DNA from: Bolinopsis microptera
Lineage: Eukaryota; Ctenophora; Tentaculata; Lobata; Bolinopsidae
Direction: 5' to 3'
Assembly: GCF_026151205.1 (NCBI RefSeq)
Contig: NC_087082.1
Location: forward strand, 15,533,365 to 15,597,364
DNA length: 64,000 bases
Part shown: piece by piece, positions 32,601 through 41,689 of the stretch
Numbering within the stretch: position 1 is the stretch's first letter
Layout: each line of letters opens with the position of its first letter
Notes under the pieces: generated by a model
What the model saw: only the letters and a program-made list of their open reading frames with translations
Told to the model about the DNA's origin: nothing
The model's database searches: none
Position numbers and translations under genes: made by a program

Positions 32601-35600
32601 TAAGTCAACATTTTTTCAAATTTTTTCTAAAAACCACTTTTCTCCATGTTTCATGATACCCTGTTCATTATTGGCCGAAAATATCTTTTTTTAAAATAAT
32701 TTTTCTCGAAATTCTAAATTTTTCAGGTTTTCAATGGCATAAAATGGCATAAAATGGAGACTATTTCTATGGAGAAAATGGAAAAACCTATGAGTAATTC
32801 TCCATTTTCTCCATTTTTGCCATTGGCCCCCCCCCCCCCCCCTGTTGCACGTGCTGCTGAATAATCATAAAGCTAACCTGGTGATGTTGCACGTGCTGCT
32901 GAATAATCAGAAAGCTTACCTGGTGATGTTGCACGTGCTGCTTAATAATCAGAAAGCTAACCTGGTGATGTTGCACGTGCTGCTGAATAATCAGAAAGCT
33001 AACCTGGTGATGTTGCACGTGCTGCTGAATAATCAGAAAGCTTACCTGGTGATGTTGCACGTGCTGCTGAATAATCAGAAAGCTTACCTGGTGATGTTGC
33101 ACCGTGCACGTGCTGCTTAATAATCAGAAAGCTAACATGGTGATGTTGCACGTGCTGCTGAATAATCAGAAAGCTAACCTGGTGATGTTGCACGTGCTGC
33201 TGAATAATCAGAAAGCTAACCTGGTGATGTTGCACGTGCTGCTGAATAATCAGAAAGCTAACCTGGTGATGTTGCACGTGCTGCTGAATAATCATAAAGC
33301 TAACCTGGTGATGTTGCACGTGCTGCTGAATAATCAGAAAGCTTACCTGGTGATGTTGCACGTGCTGCTGAATAATCAGACAGCTAACCTGGTGATGTTG
33401 CACGTGCTGCTGAATAATCAGAAAGCTAACCTGGTGATGTTGCACGTGCTGCTGAATAATCAGAAAGCTAACCTGGTGAATGGTGATGTTGCACGTGCTG
33501 CTGAATAATCAGAAAGCTAACCTGGTGATGTTGCACGTGCTGCTGAATAATCTGCTGCTGGGATTGTTGCTGCTGAGTTATGACCGCTGCTACGGACGCC
33601 GGATCACTGCAATTGTGGACTAGAGTTAGTAATTTATTAATTAGAGGCACTATTTTATTTATTATTCAATTTACCGTTGTACTAAGTCGAACCTTAATGT
33701 TTCAACAAACAAACACCGAGACAAGGACAAAAAGAGTGCCACTCCTGAAAATACCCACATATTTTGTTGAGCTATAGTAGTAGTGGTGGTGGTTACTTGA
33801 GTGGTACTGATAACATGCTGAGTAGTTGCAGTTAACTGTTGCTGCACCGTGCTGTTCAGTTGTTGGTGGTCCAGCAAAGATAAGTTGGCTAACTGCTGTT
33901 GGCTCAGCAGGAGCTGGTGGTTGGCCAGGAGTTGGGAGGTATTTGGCATGATGCCAGCCCCTGTTGTCGGTGTGTTGAACATGGCGCTACAAGACGCGGC
34001 AGCAGCAGTTTGGGCGCTGAACAACTGCTGAGTTGCAGCGAGTTGTTGGGCCGCTGTGAACTGCTGGTTGGATAAAAGTTGGGCGTTGTTCAGAATCTGT
34101 TGGCTGTTTAAAAGTTGCTGGTTGTTGAGAAGCTGCTGTTGGGTGGCAAGCAGCTGTTGAGAGTCCATCCTCTCTTTCAGCTTTATCCTGGCTGCTTCAC
34201 TCTCTTCTGTCTTCACTAAATTGTAATCATCCAGAGCATTTTGATACATCCCGAGCTTTTCGTAGGCTGATGCCCGCATCTGAAATGTGTGAATACTTGT
34301 TAGATTAAAGATACAGACTGAAAACGTACTTGTTATTTGAAATTATTAACCGTAGGAGAAAATTCTTAAGTACATCTAATAATAGTTAAATTTAGAAACT
34401 CACCTGTAAAAACTTAGGATGTTTAGGATGTATTGCCAATCCACGGATACAATCCTGGATAACATCAGGCCACATTGATAGCTTCATATTACAGCCTGTT
34501 CTATTTAAGAGAACTGTCAGAGTAAGCTGCTCAAAACTCTCACTGTCTAAACTCTCAATCAGCTGCAGTGCCTCGCTGTATCTTTTAGCTGCTTCTTGGT
34601 ACCGACCTGGTGGGAATTGTCAATTTGAGTTTGCTGTAGCAATCGAGTCAGGTATCGTAGCAACGTATCGAAAACAAAATATTCTATTTTTTAAGATTTG
34701 GCTAACCTGAGAAGAAAGCGTTGTCTCCGGTGTACTTGACAGATAGAGCCTCTTTAACAGTACAGAGAAGAATACCAGTAACCAGCTCAGCATCCTCGGC
34801 TCGGAGACCAACCATGAAGCAGCGAAGTGGACATGACAATGCAAACTGAGCAACCTAAAAAGGTACACTGGGTTTAAAGTAAATTGAAATATATCCGAAT
34901 AATTTATAGCAATTGTGCAGATTTTATGGAAATGAAGCCTTAAATCTCATTGAACACAGTTTAAAGAAGTTATCAAGTTTACCTCTTTCCACTCGCTCTG
35001 GAAGACTTTTCTCCGACACAGTCTTTTGAGGGTTGGAACGTAGCAGCCCTCGGGTGAGCTGTACGTGAACAGACTGGCAACTCGAGCAGCTTGGTGTGCT
35101 GACTCGTTGGCTATTGGTCCTATTTCGGTTGAAGACTCACTTCCGCTACCAATGCCATCCCTGCAAACCTGAAATAAAATTAATCGTACAAGGACTGCTC
35201 TAAAATCAATAATTAGTTCCACGATTGTCACAAATAAAAGGGGAGAAGGACATTGATAAAAAATCATTACAGCAATAACCGAATACAGAATATTTGACAT
35301 ACACCGCCATAGTTTAGAGTTCTATTTGATTGGTGAAAAGAGAAAACAAAAAAGTATAGATTATAACAGGACGATACCATCATCAGTAGATTAATAATCG
35401 GAACCAATAATTTAACATTGAAGCAGCCTAGGTGACACACCAAATCAATCAATTAAATGTCAATTAAATTACCGATCTACACACCCTGTCGAGCGCGGCG
35501 ACAGCGATTATTTCTGGTACTCCCGTATCTTCAAGAAATTCTCTGTAATCGTTCACTCCATCGCCTCGCTCCTGAATCATCAAGAGTTAAAGTAAGACCT

Positions 35601-38600
35601 GGAGAGCGGTAAGTACTTTAAACCATTCTTAAACAATCAATGTTAGAAATGTGAACTTCATTGAATTTTCAAACCTCTGCGTCTTTTGCTCCAGCTGCAA
35701 CTAAAAGTTCTATAAACTGAAGAGCCACATCAAAACAGAGGTGTATTGAAGCCTGGTTCCGAACTATTTCCACTAGAGAGTCCACAATGGCGGTCACAGC
35801 GCCTAGTCCCACTAAATACCTGTAAGTTAACGATACAGCAATATGTAATAACGTGGCTTTGTGAATTGCATAGCATTTGTTACTTTCATAACAACTGAAC
35901 AAAGAAAACTAGCAATAGCTGCGCCGCGCAAATTTCTGCCCGCGCAAGGAGCACTGTTATGGTTGTGGTGACGAATAATGGAGAAGTACCATATATTACC
36001 ATCTATTTGGTCTAGACGTCTCACCAGAAGGCTACATTATAGGGCTCGCCCGATAACTAAACTTAGAAAAGAAAAAAGAGCAACCGGTTTAAAAGACTGA
36101 GGATGTGAAAAACTCACTTTATTATCTGACGGTTAAACATAGATGTAGTTAGAGTATTTGACAGCGTTTTGACAGCCTCCTTCCAAGTCAGCCAACTGCC
36201 TCTGGAATGCGATTGCCTCATACACAGATGAACCAAACAGGGGTATACTTGTGCATCGTGTAAGCCCTGAAGATAGGGGTACAATTTAAGTTAATTTTTA
36301 TTGGCAGTTGCAGTCTGTACCTTAGTTCCATAAAGTATCATATTATTCTTCTCTGAAATTAAGCAATTTGCATTATCAAGCCCAAAATACCCAGTTATTA
36401 ACCTGAACGAGCTCTACAGAACCAATGGCGATGTGAGAAAGGGCCTGACATGCTATCTCTCTCGTTCTTTCTCTTTTGTTGTGGAGCAGAAACCGTAGTC
36501 TCGGCAAAGCCCTACAGGTAATGGCTGCGTACTGCGATAGTAAAATGTGAGTATAACAGTAGTACAATATAAGTATAATATTAGTACAATATAAGTAAAA
36601 TATTAGTACAATATCAGTACAATTTAGTTGCAATGATCAAGTGCACTTAAAACATTTCAAATGATAGAGTTTACATTGTGTATTGTTTAGTCGTTATAAT
36701 TTGGCAGACCTTTTTCTGCTCTAAGTTTCCGTTGGTGAAAATAGCGAGCAGTGCTTCAAGAGCCACACACGTGACATCGTCCGAACTGTGCATCAGTAAC
36801 TTTACCAGAGTGTCACCTGAGAAATTTAGCGGCATTTGAGGACAAAACATCATAAAATTTATAGTATAGTAACATTTTAGTGAGTATTAACTAAAATAAA
36901 TTCTTGCGCCCTCAGTAATAATACTTGTAAAATTCATCAGAAAACAAAACTAAAGATGAAACTCACAAGCACCAGAGTCCAGGACCTCCTGGATACTAAG
37001 TTTGCACATGTACATTACACCCCAGCACGCGTCCCGCAACACTGCCTCATTGTTTGACTTGATCAGCTTGGCGAGTCTTGGCAGACATTCCTTCACCTGG
37101 AGATTTAAAACATGTAATATTGGTAGATAACAAAAGTTAAATAAGTAGAAGAACAAATGGGAGTAAAATTCTAAGAGCATTTAGCAGTTCTAACGAGCTC
37201 TTCTCAAACACAAGGATATAACTTGTGAACTCGGCTAGTATATATGAAACATTTGTCATGGAGTTGTAGAGGGAGTTATGTGCCTCGCCGGGCTAAAGTA
37301 GTGGATGACCTTGCTGTACGGCAAGTTAAACAAGGATCTGAAACTACTAGGTTCCGTACAGACTCAACTCTGCACCCGTGTCAATATGTTCATTATATGC
37401 AAGCCTCTTGATTTATAATGTGATTTTATGTTTTGGGATAGAAACATAAGGTATTTTCGAGAGGTTGAAAACCCCATCTTGTTGGTTACTATTTGTCTAG
37501 TATAAGTAATACTGACATACTTACAATTTCGAATGAGTCAGTGTACTGACAAAGGTTTGACAGTAACCAAGTAGCTGTTTTTATCAAGGACTGTTCTGAT
37601 GTGTTGTTTGACTTGGTGCTCTCACACAGCGAATCTGTGGAAAGTTAATTACATAAAAGTTTAAATTTTAAAATGTTAAATTGACTAGATACATATTATT
37701 GCAGCTACCAAATTGAATGGTAGGACAATTATTTATTAATCACATAGAATACGTCGATTGGAAGGAATAATATACGTCGATGTGGCTCCTATTTGTAAAA
37801 TTATAGCGTTGTGATAATTTTAATCATAAAAAAGTCAGAATCCAAATACCGAGTAATCTGAGAAGTGGAGCGAGCGCGCCCGCGTGGAGTACACAAGAGC
37901 AGTTCTCACAAGCAATATTAGCTAACAACCAGGCGGCCTGTAAGTGTAAGTGTAAGTGTAAGTGTAAGTGTAAGTGTAAGTGTAAACTGTAAGTGTAAGT
38001 GTAAGTGTAAGTGTAAGTGTAAGTGTAAGTGTAAGTGTAAGTGTAAGTGTAAGTGTAAGTGTGTGTATTGTAGAAACAAAAAGTATTATACACGGCTACA
38101 TAATTATATCAATTATACCGAATACTTAATTAATTGATTAGTAAAGGATAATTACATGATCCTGAAGGTCGATGCTGGGAGACTCAAGCAGCAAGGTAGC
38201 AATAGGAACCACTCCAGCATCAATCACAGCACGTGTGTTATCTGCTGACCCGGCGCTGATGTTAGCGAGCGCATTTGCAGCCTCGCTTTGCAACTTCTGG
38301 TCCTCGATGTGGGTCAGGAAACTTGCAAGTAGTGGGACGGCTCCTGCCTGCGGATATTCATTAATGAATACAAGACCGCGAGTAAGGATAAATAACTTGT
38401 AAACCCAGGCCGAAAATACGCTAATTTAATAATTGATTGGGTACCCACCTTGACCACAGCATCGATAACCTGATCACTATCCCATTCGAGCTCCTTAGCA
38501 GGAGCACGTAGTATCTTGCTCACTTTGGACGTGCCACGAAACAGTCTTCTAGGGTCCTTCGACCTGGGACAAATTAATTAAAAGAATGAATCAATTAATC

Positions 38601-38808
38601 ATAATCTTGATCATAGTCCTGCGCCAGCGAATATTTTTCTTCAATTTTATACCAGCTACAATAGGTCAATATATTTTCTTGGAACACCATTAAAATGGGG
38701 ATGTTCATCAAGTAATTGATTGGATAATATTTCATTCCTAATTTCTTACCTAAGATCCTCCATAATCTGGTTGATTCTCTTTCTCAGAGCACGGCTTTTG
38801 GTAGGCAT
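20609..38808 (-). CDS. Importin-alpha-like ARM repeats fused to TPRs and a Gln/His-rich tail (20 exons)
   Basis: Exons, 5' to 3' on the minus strand: 38808-38750, 38563-38449, 38347-38156, 37937-37850, 37634-37525, 37096-36967, 36816-36710, 36531-36403, 36266-36118, 35819-35675, 35571-35485, 35168-34983, 34854-34707, 34606-34404, 34279-33759, 33606-33522, 21702-21463, 21252-21160, 21008-20827, 20669-20609. All phases agree, giving 1009 codons. Residues about 38-437 are ARM repeats most like importin-alpha (AGAVPLL, EAANALANIS, AAWLLANIAC), with WxxxN kept in only some repeats. The N-terminus is short and basic, without a clear importin-beta-binding domain. About residues 545-650 form TPRs (YQEAAKRYSEALQLI, MRASAYEKLGMYQNALDDY). 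Then comes a Gln/His-rich tail ending in RRRKRVERPK. A nuclear transport or chaperone adaptor role is possible. The fusion is unverified; two adjacent genes remain the alternative. Confidence 0.72.
21818..22876 (-). repeat. 42-bp splice-site minisatellite, block 1 (about 25 units)
   Basis: Tandem 42-bp units. On the host gene's minus strand each unit has a 21-nt half encoding QHVQHHQ and ending CACCAG, then a 21-nt half starting GTTAGC or GTAAGC, containing CTGAT and ending ATTATTCAG or ATTATTAAG. About 11 units carry the strong donor GTAAGC. Unit order shows a 10-unit (420-bp) higher-order period, with the rare ATAAAGC variant at units 3 and 13. The block is cut on its right by the LTR retrotransposon at 22877. 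Confidence 0.92.
22877..23563 (+). repeat. 5' LTR
   Basis: Begins TGTTGTAATATGG and ends near TTTTCTAT. It matches 30790-31475 apart from a few substitutions and single-base indels (for example near 22950, 22970 and 23225). The end does not show the usual CA, so the boundary may be off by a few bases. Confidence 0.9.
23567..23584 (+). other. Putative tRNA primer-binding site
   Basis: TGGAGGCCACTTTTAGTG lies about 3 bp after the 5' LTR. It starts TGG, complementary to a tRNA CCA end. I cannot name the tRNA without a search. Confidence 0.6.
24061..25494 (+). CDS. gag: Gag polyprotein of the LTR retrotransposon
   Basis: A 477-residue ORF from ATG 24061. The N-terminal 80 residues look coiled-coil. 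The middle (about 140-300) is a helical, Trp- and Leu-containing region consistent with a retrotransposon capsid domain. The C-terminal third is Arg/Gly/Asn-rich and contains one CCHC zinc knuckle (CWECGDSEHFQRNC, about residues 423-436), which binds genomic RNA in this class. The frame ends TAA at 25492, only four bases after a slippery heptamer. Pol would therefore be made as a -1 fusion with Gag. No stops or frameshifts interrupt the gene. Confidence 0.92.
   Translation: MCDSYTAEMEWATLILERGKIQSSIDEIMKEIDGLDPGADSNSISELEDKLKDLHSALECLQDKIDNARPKPVSTVTNAPPASSSSRFQENVHVMNPVIKSEQVQFRNANTEDDFGNSIITPLNSSVAGPHLTGARPPKPPYFETGSNFIKFARRFKEHLILCGHSGGSDVSTYMLSYIRCESTWETLQKVSLRPEEKCNIDLLVKRYSEEMFPSTQSWAFRTELMSLRQLPSENLQQFIARIEELALKAGYDCESKRDESCMHVLVVGARDIAVRTKLYESQLHSYSEAVKLAIHTERIALAVGGEPGGFTQAPDTIFAVNNSELNGQRTRVAAPGQNRDRVMTDTRQEIYRPECPPSQSGVNQHTGHSWTPNLVSNSFRGGMRNDDRRNPPGQSRYQPARNYVGSSSNRGSRNVRPQLEGCWECGDSEHFQRNCPSRFAGNRVRYQDRGSAYQNGHGQHRGNRAYRPRNQGPLNF
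25482..25526 (+). promoter_or_regulatory. -1 programmed ribosomal frameshift signal (gag/pol)
   Basis: The heptamer TTTAAAC (25482-25488) sits in the Gag frame as T TTA AAC, the classic X XXY YYZ slippery site. A 7-nt spacer follows, then an 8-bp stem: GGGTGGCC (25496-25503) can pair with GGTCACCC (25519-25526), with one G-U pair and a 15-nt loop. The pol frame is -1 relative to gag and is open through this point. Heptamer, spacer and stem all match known -1 signals. Confidence 0.88.
25489..30206 (+). CDS. pol: Pol polyprotein of the LTR retrotransposon
   Basis: An open frame of about 1570 codons in the -1 frame relative to gag, with no ATG needed at its start. Order: aspartic protease (FVDTGSS at 25638), reverse transcriptase with FIDDL in place of YxDD near 26988, RNase H (LDGSKHAFGG near 27440), integrase HHCC zinc domain (about 28505-28635) and the D, D, E catalytic residues near 28770 (ITDC), 28900 (ADNH) and 29005 (GRVERA). 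A GPY/F-like module (GPYKISRKI) follows near 29435. The C-terminal 200 residues are Ser/Arg-rich and unassigned. No inactivating change is visible. The protein would drive reverse transcription and integration. Confidence 0.92.
30207..30789 (+). other. Retrotransposon 3' non-coding region with polypurine tract
   Basis: Between the pol stop and the 3' LTR. It ends in a purine-rich TGGGTAGAGA directly before 30790, the expected plus-strand primer. A 106-codon ORF here (30313-30633) lacks an ATG start and any family signature, so I do not call an envelope gene. Confidence 0.7.
30790..31475 (+). repeat. 3' LTR
   Basis: Direct copy of the 5' LTR, 686 bp, about 99% identical by eye, followed by ATCA and then minisatellite sequence. 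Confidence 0.9.
31479..31588 (-). repeat. 42-bp splice-site minisatellite, block 2 (short remnant)
   Basis: About 2.6 units of the 42-bp repeat stranded between the LTR retrotransposon (left) and the hairpin-ended element (right). One unit has CAAGTG in place of CACGTG. All donors here are of the GTTAGC type. Confidence 0.9.
31589..32842. mobile_element. Non-autonomous hairpin-ended DNA element with 8-bp target duplication
   Basis: A 1254-bp element flanked by TGTTGCAC (31581-31588 and 32843-32850), an exact 8-bp duplication of minisatellite sequence. It starts with about 22 G's and ends with about 16 C's, followed inward by CCAATGGCA and TAAAATGGCA repeats in inverted orientation. Each end can also fold on itself (CTCCATTTTCTCC against GGAGAAAATGG). 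The interior holds inverted copies of a block with GAGGCCTGCCTTCCGAGATC. An 8-bp duplication suggests hAT or a similar superfamily. No transposase ORF. Confidence 0.8.
32843..33552 (-). repeat. 42-bp splice-site minisatellite, block 3 (about 17 units)
   Basis: Continuation of the array up to host exon 16 (33606-33522), whose 3' end is itself a unit (QHVQHHQ, then GTTAGC). It carries the same odd 6-bp insertion (CGTGCA duplicated) and adjacent ACATGG variant seen in block 1 near 22724-22760, so the blocks share a duplicated multi-unit segment. One unit has a GTGAATGGTG junction defect near 33478. Confidence 0.9.
37939..38062 (+). repeat. (GTAAGT)n hexamer microsatellite next to a splice acceptor
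   Basis: About 20 GTAAGT/GTGTAA units with one interruption near 37985. On the host minus strand it reads as (CTTACA)n running straight into the acceptor of exon 4 (start 37937), so the pyrimidine tract and AG of that acceptor are made of satellite. On the plus strand each unit is a consensus 5' splice site. Confidence 0.85.
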
Positions 38809-39620
38809 GGTATCACTTTGTTGAGTTCAACTTAAAACTTGTTTAGAAAACGGAGTAATGTTCACTGAGTCAATGTTGTATCTTGTCGTGTTTTACCTGT
38901 TTCAGGTTATTTCCATGTAACTTGCTACTGTAGATTTAGTAGAGATTAGAAAACATTTCAACCTCCCAATGATTAATTGGAGAAAATGAGATACAATGCG
39001 TCAACTTTAGAGACTGAATATTAAATTTCAGGTAAATTTTTATAAAGTTTGGTCAAACTAAAAGTAAAACCAGAGATGTGGGACTGAAAATGCATTAAAT
39101 CCCTATCAGCAACCATCAAGTATCAATACCACAAGACAGTGAAACGTTTTCGAAAATTTGTCGAATAAAAGAAAACCTTTCCTAACATTCTCATCTTTGC
39201 AAAGTTAAAGATTAAATCTTTAAATGATTGTCAATTTGCAAGTTAATAAATCTAGGCAGATAAATATAGTGTAAATATAATAATGATAACATCTGCAATC
39301 TGCATCAGTGGGACAATTCTCTCAATACAATGCTTTAGCACAAAAACAAGATGTGAGTTTTTACAATAACAATACTGGAATACTCTATCCAGTGTTCACT
39401 ATTCATACATTTTATAAAGCATGCTCACATTGCTAATCAAGCATGAATTAAGCAATAGGCATTGATTCATAAATAAACATCGCTCGATTACTAATATCAT
39501 AGGTTCACGGCAAAAAGCTTGTCAGTTGGATCACACTCATGACACAGCAATCGAGCCTTAAAGACTATTGAATTTGCGACCCAACTGCCAATCTTTCAGG
39601 CCGGTCCTGTAACTGTTAGT
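38809..39620. other. Intergenic stretch
   Basis: AT-rich upstream region of the ARM-TPR gene, probably its promoter and 5' UTR. No ORF, repeat family or RNA gene seen. Confidence 0.5.
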
Positions 39621-39911
39621 TCAACTTCCCCTGGCTCTCTGTGCCTCTCTATCGGCCCTCAACTTGGCTCTTCTCTCGTTTTGCCTCACTCTATTCTGCT
39701 GCCTGGCCATCTCTTTCTCATAATCTGTCATACTCTGCCTGAATTGTCTCATTCTTTCCTTGTTGATCTCGCGCCGCACCGCACGCTCTACTTCTGTTTC
39801 CTGTTTGCGCCGCTCTCGCTGACGTACCTTATTGCGCTCGCGGGCTCGTAAAGCTGCTTCTGAAAGTTGTCTTTGCTGTTGTCCTCCTGTGCGGTTATTT
39901 GAAGCTGTCAT
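39621..39911 (-). CDS. Small highly charged protein, possibly STPR-like repeats
   Basis: A 96-residue ORF from ATG 39911 to TGA 39621. After a Gln/Asn-rich start (NNRTGGQQQRQ) it is almost entirely Arg/Glu/Gln/Lys and falls into three blocks of 23-24 residues starting LRARERNKVRQR, AVRREINKERMRQF and MARQQNRVRQNERR. The length and spacing recall the 23-residue STPR DNA-binding repeat of FMBP-1-type proteins, usually repeated four times. The resemblance is by eye only and may reflect composition. No intron, signal peptide or membrane segment. The strand matches its neighbours. If real, it is likely nuclear and helical. Confidence 0.5.
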   Translation of the reverse strand: MTASNNRTGGQQQRQLSEAALRARERNKVRQRERRKQETEVERAVRREINKERMRQFRQSMTDYEKEMARQQNRVRQNERRAKLRADREAQRARGS

Positions 39912-40712
39912 TGTTAGCCATCCTACCTTCTTACTGAGATATTAACGTTATATTTTATTATTATTATTATTTTATTAATTATTATATTTTAATGTATTAC
40001 GTCCTCATTCCTCAAATCAAGTCAAATTATCTAGCAGATTCAGCTAGGGTACGTTAATAATAAATGCTTATAAAATAAAAATTGTACTGATTAATATTAT
40101 ATATAATTCTACTTAGACGCCCACTGATATGTAGCAACAGTGTTCACGATCGCACAAGCATTTTCAACCCAAGTTTGTTGTTACTTCATAAATTGAGTTA
40201 ACTCAAAGGCATATCATAACGTAATAAAGATGTACGAAAATATTTCGATAAAAACACTGGTTATCATCAATAATGGGTGAACAATAAAAATTCCTAAAAA
40301 ACGACCGATTCTGGGCGAAGTTATTTAATTTATTTATTTCGCTCAGAGCATTTCTAACACTGTCTATTATATGTTATCATGAATAAAATATGTGGTCTAC
40401 AAGAAGTTTTCACCTTACAGACAACATTCCATTGAACAACATTCCATTAAACAACATTCTTTAGTCAAAGTATGCATAAAACTTATCCATTCTTTACAAT
40501 AAAATATGTCAATTAAAATTAAACAGTCCACAAAATATTTAAATCTAGTACCTACCCTAAAATTTAAAAAGTGAAATTAGCTTACACATTTATTGCCTGG
40601 ATTCAAAATTTAAAAAACTTAAAACTGAAATTGAAACATGAGAAAGTTACATTCTCATTACAATTACCATCTCGCTACATTACAAAACCATCAAAAACCA
40701 TCAAAATCTATC
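39912..40712. other. Intergenic stretch
   Basis: AT-rich with no coding signal. It contains a short direct repeat (AACAACATTCCATT, about 40420-40455). It separates the small charged ORF from the sepiapterin reductase stop. Confidence 0.5.
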
Positions 40713-41689
40713 CTAACAATCGTAGAAATCAATCTGTTCACCAGAGGTAAACTTATTATCTTTAACAATTTCCAGCATTTTCTTTGCAGACTCATCAGTG
40801 TCAACCCAGCAGTTTTCCTCCTTCATTTTCTTGAATTTCCCTCTAGTTTCCTCGTTCTTCATCTTGTCGGTGTGGTATGCCTCTGTCATAGTGGTTAACA
40901 TTGGCCCGGGCGAATAGTTTAACACTTTTACATCTGAGTTATCTGCTGCCAGACACTGTGGAGACAAGAGAATGTTTAATACTAATTTATAATTTACTCA
41001 TTTGAAAAGCTTACATCTTATAATTTATAAGTAATCATTTCCTATATACGAGTTTGTAAAGTAATACGTAGTTTTAGATTTCACCGTTATTGCCAGTCAA
41101 CAAGCTGGAAATAACCATATCCGACCATTAATAACATATATCATTATTCATGGCTAGCTGAATAATGGACACAAACCTTGTACATCATGAGTCTTGCAGC
41201 TTTACCAGTGCAATAAAGAGACATTGAAGGAAAAGCAACAATAGCACATAGTGAAGAGATGTTGACACAAGTGTGCGGAATTCCGGGGAAATTCTTTAAA
41301 AACACAGAAGTTAGCACTTGGAATGAAGTTAAGTTCAGGAAAAAGTAATCGTCAATTTCAGTGCTATCATCAAAGTCCTGTGCAAGTTTGCTCACATCTC
41401 CACCAAACCCATGGTTATTGTACAAATAAACCGACTGAAAACCATCACCAGCACACAAATCAAATATAGCCTGACACCGCTCTTTTATCCCTTCACGTTC
41501 TCCAAATTCCACAGAGATATGTTTCACTTGGGCAGAAAAACCAGTGATCACCTCGTCTAACTTAGATTTGTTCCTCGCACAAGCAATTATAACGGCCCGG
41601 TCACCAAACAGTGCGTTTATCTGTCGGAGGATAGCAGAACCAAAACCTCCACTCGCACCAGTTACAACGAATAGCTGTCTACCTGCCAT
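40713..41689 (-). CDS. SPR: Sepiapterin reductase
   Basis: Two exons on the minus strand (41689-41177 and 40955-40713), joined in phase 0, give 251 residues, near the usual length of about 260. This is a short-chain dehydrogenase/reductase: NADPH-binding TGASGGFG at about residues 10-17, NNHG in place of the common NNAG, a catalytic Ser in NISSL, and YCTGK as YxxxK. The NYSPGPMLTTM stretch matches the substrate-side signature of sepiapterin reductases, which separates them from other SDRs. The enzyme makes the last reduction(s) in tetrahydrobiopterin synthesis in the cytosol. ATG 41689 begins right before the nucleotide-binding strand (MAGRQLFVVTGAS), so the start is convincing. Confidence 0.9.

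Noticed and set aside
33671-33755. Read-through end of the ARM-TPR gene after exon 15
   Set aside because: The open frame continues 30 codons to a stop, but a donor (GTGGGT) at 33758 joins in frame to a Gln-rich exon that continues the tail. Read-through is kept only as a possible alternative 3' end.
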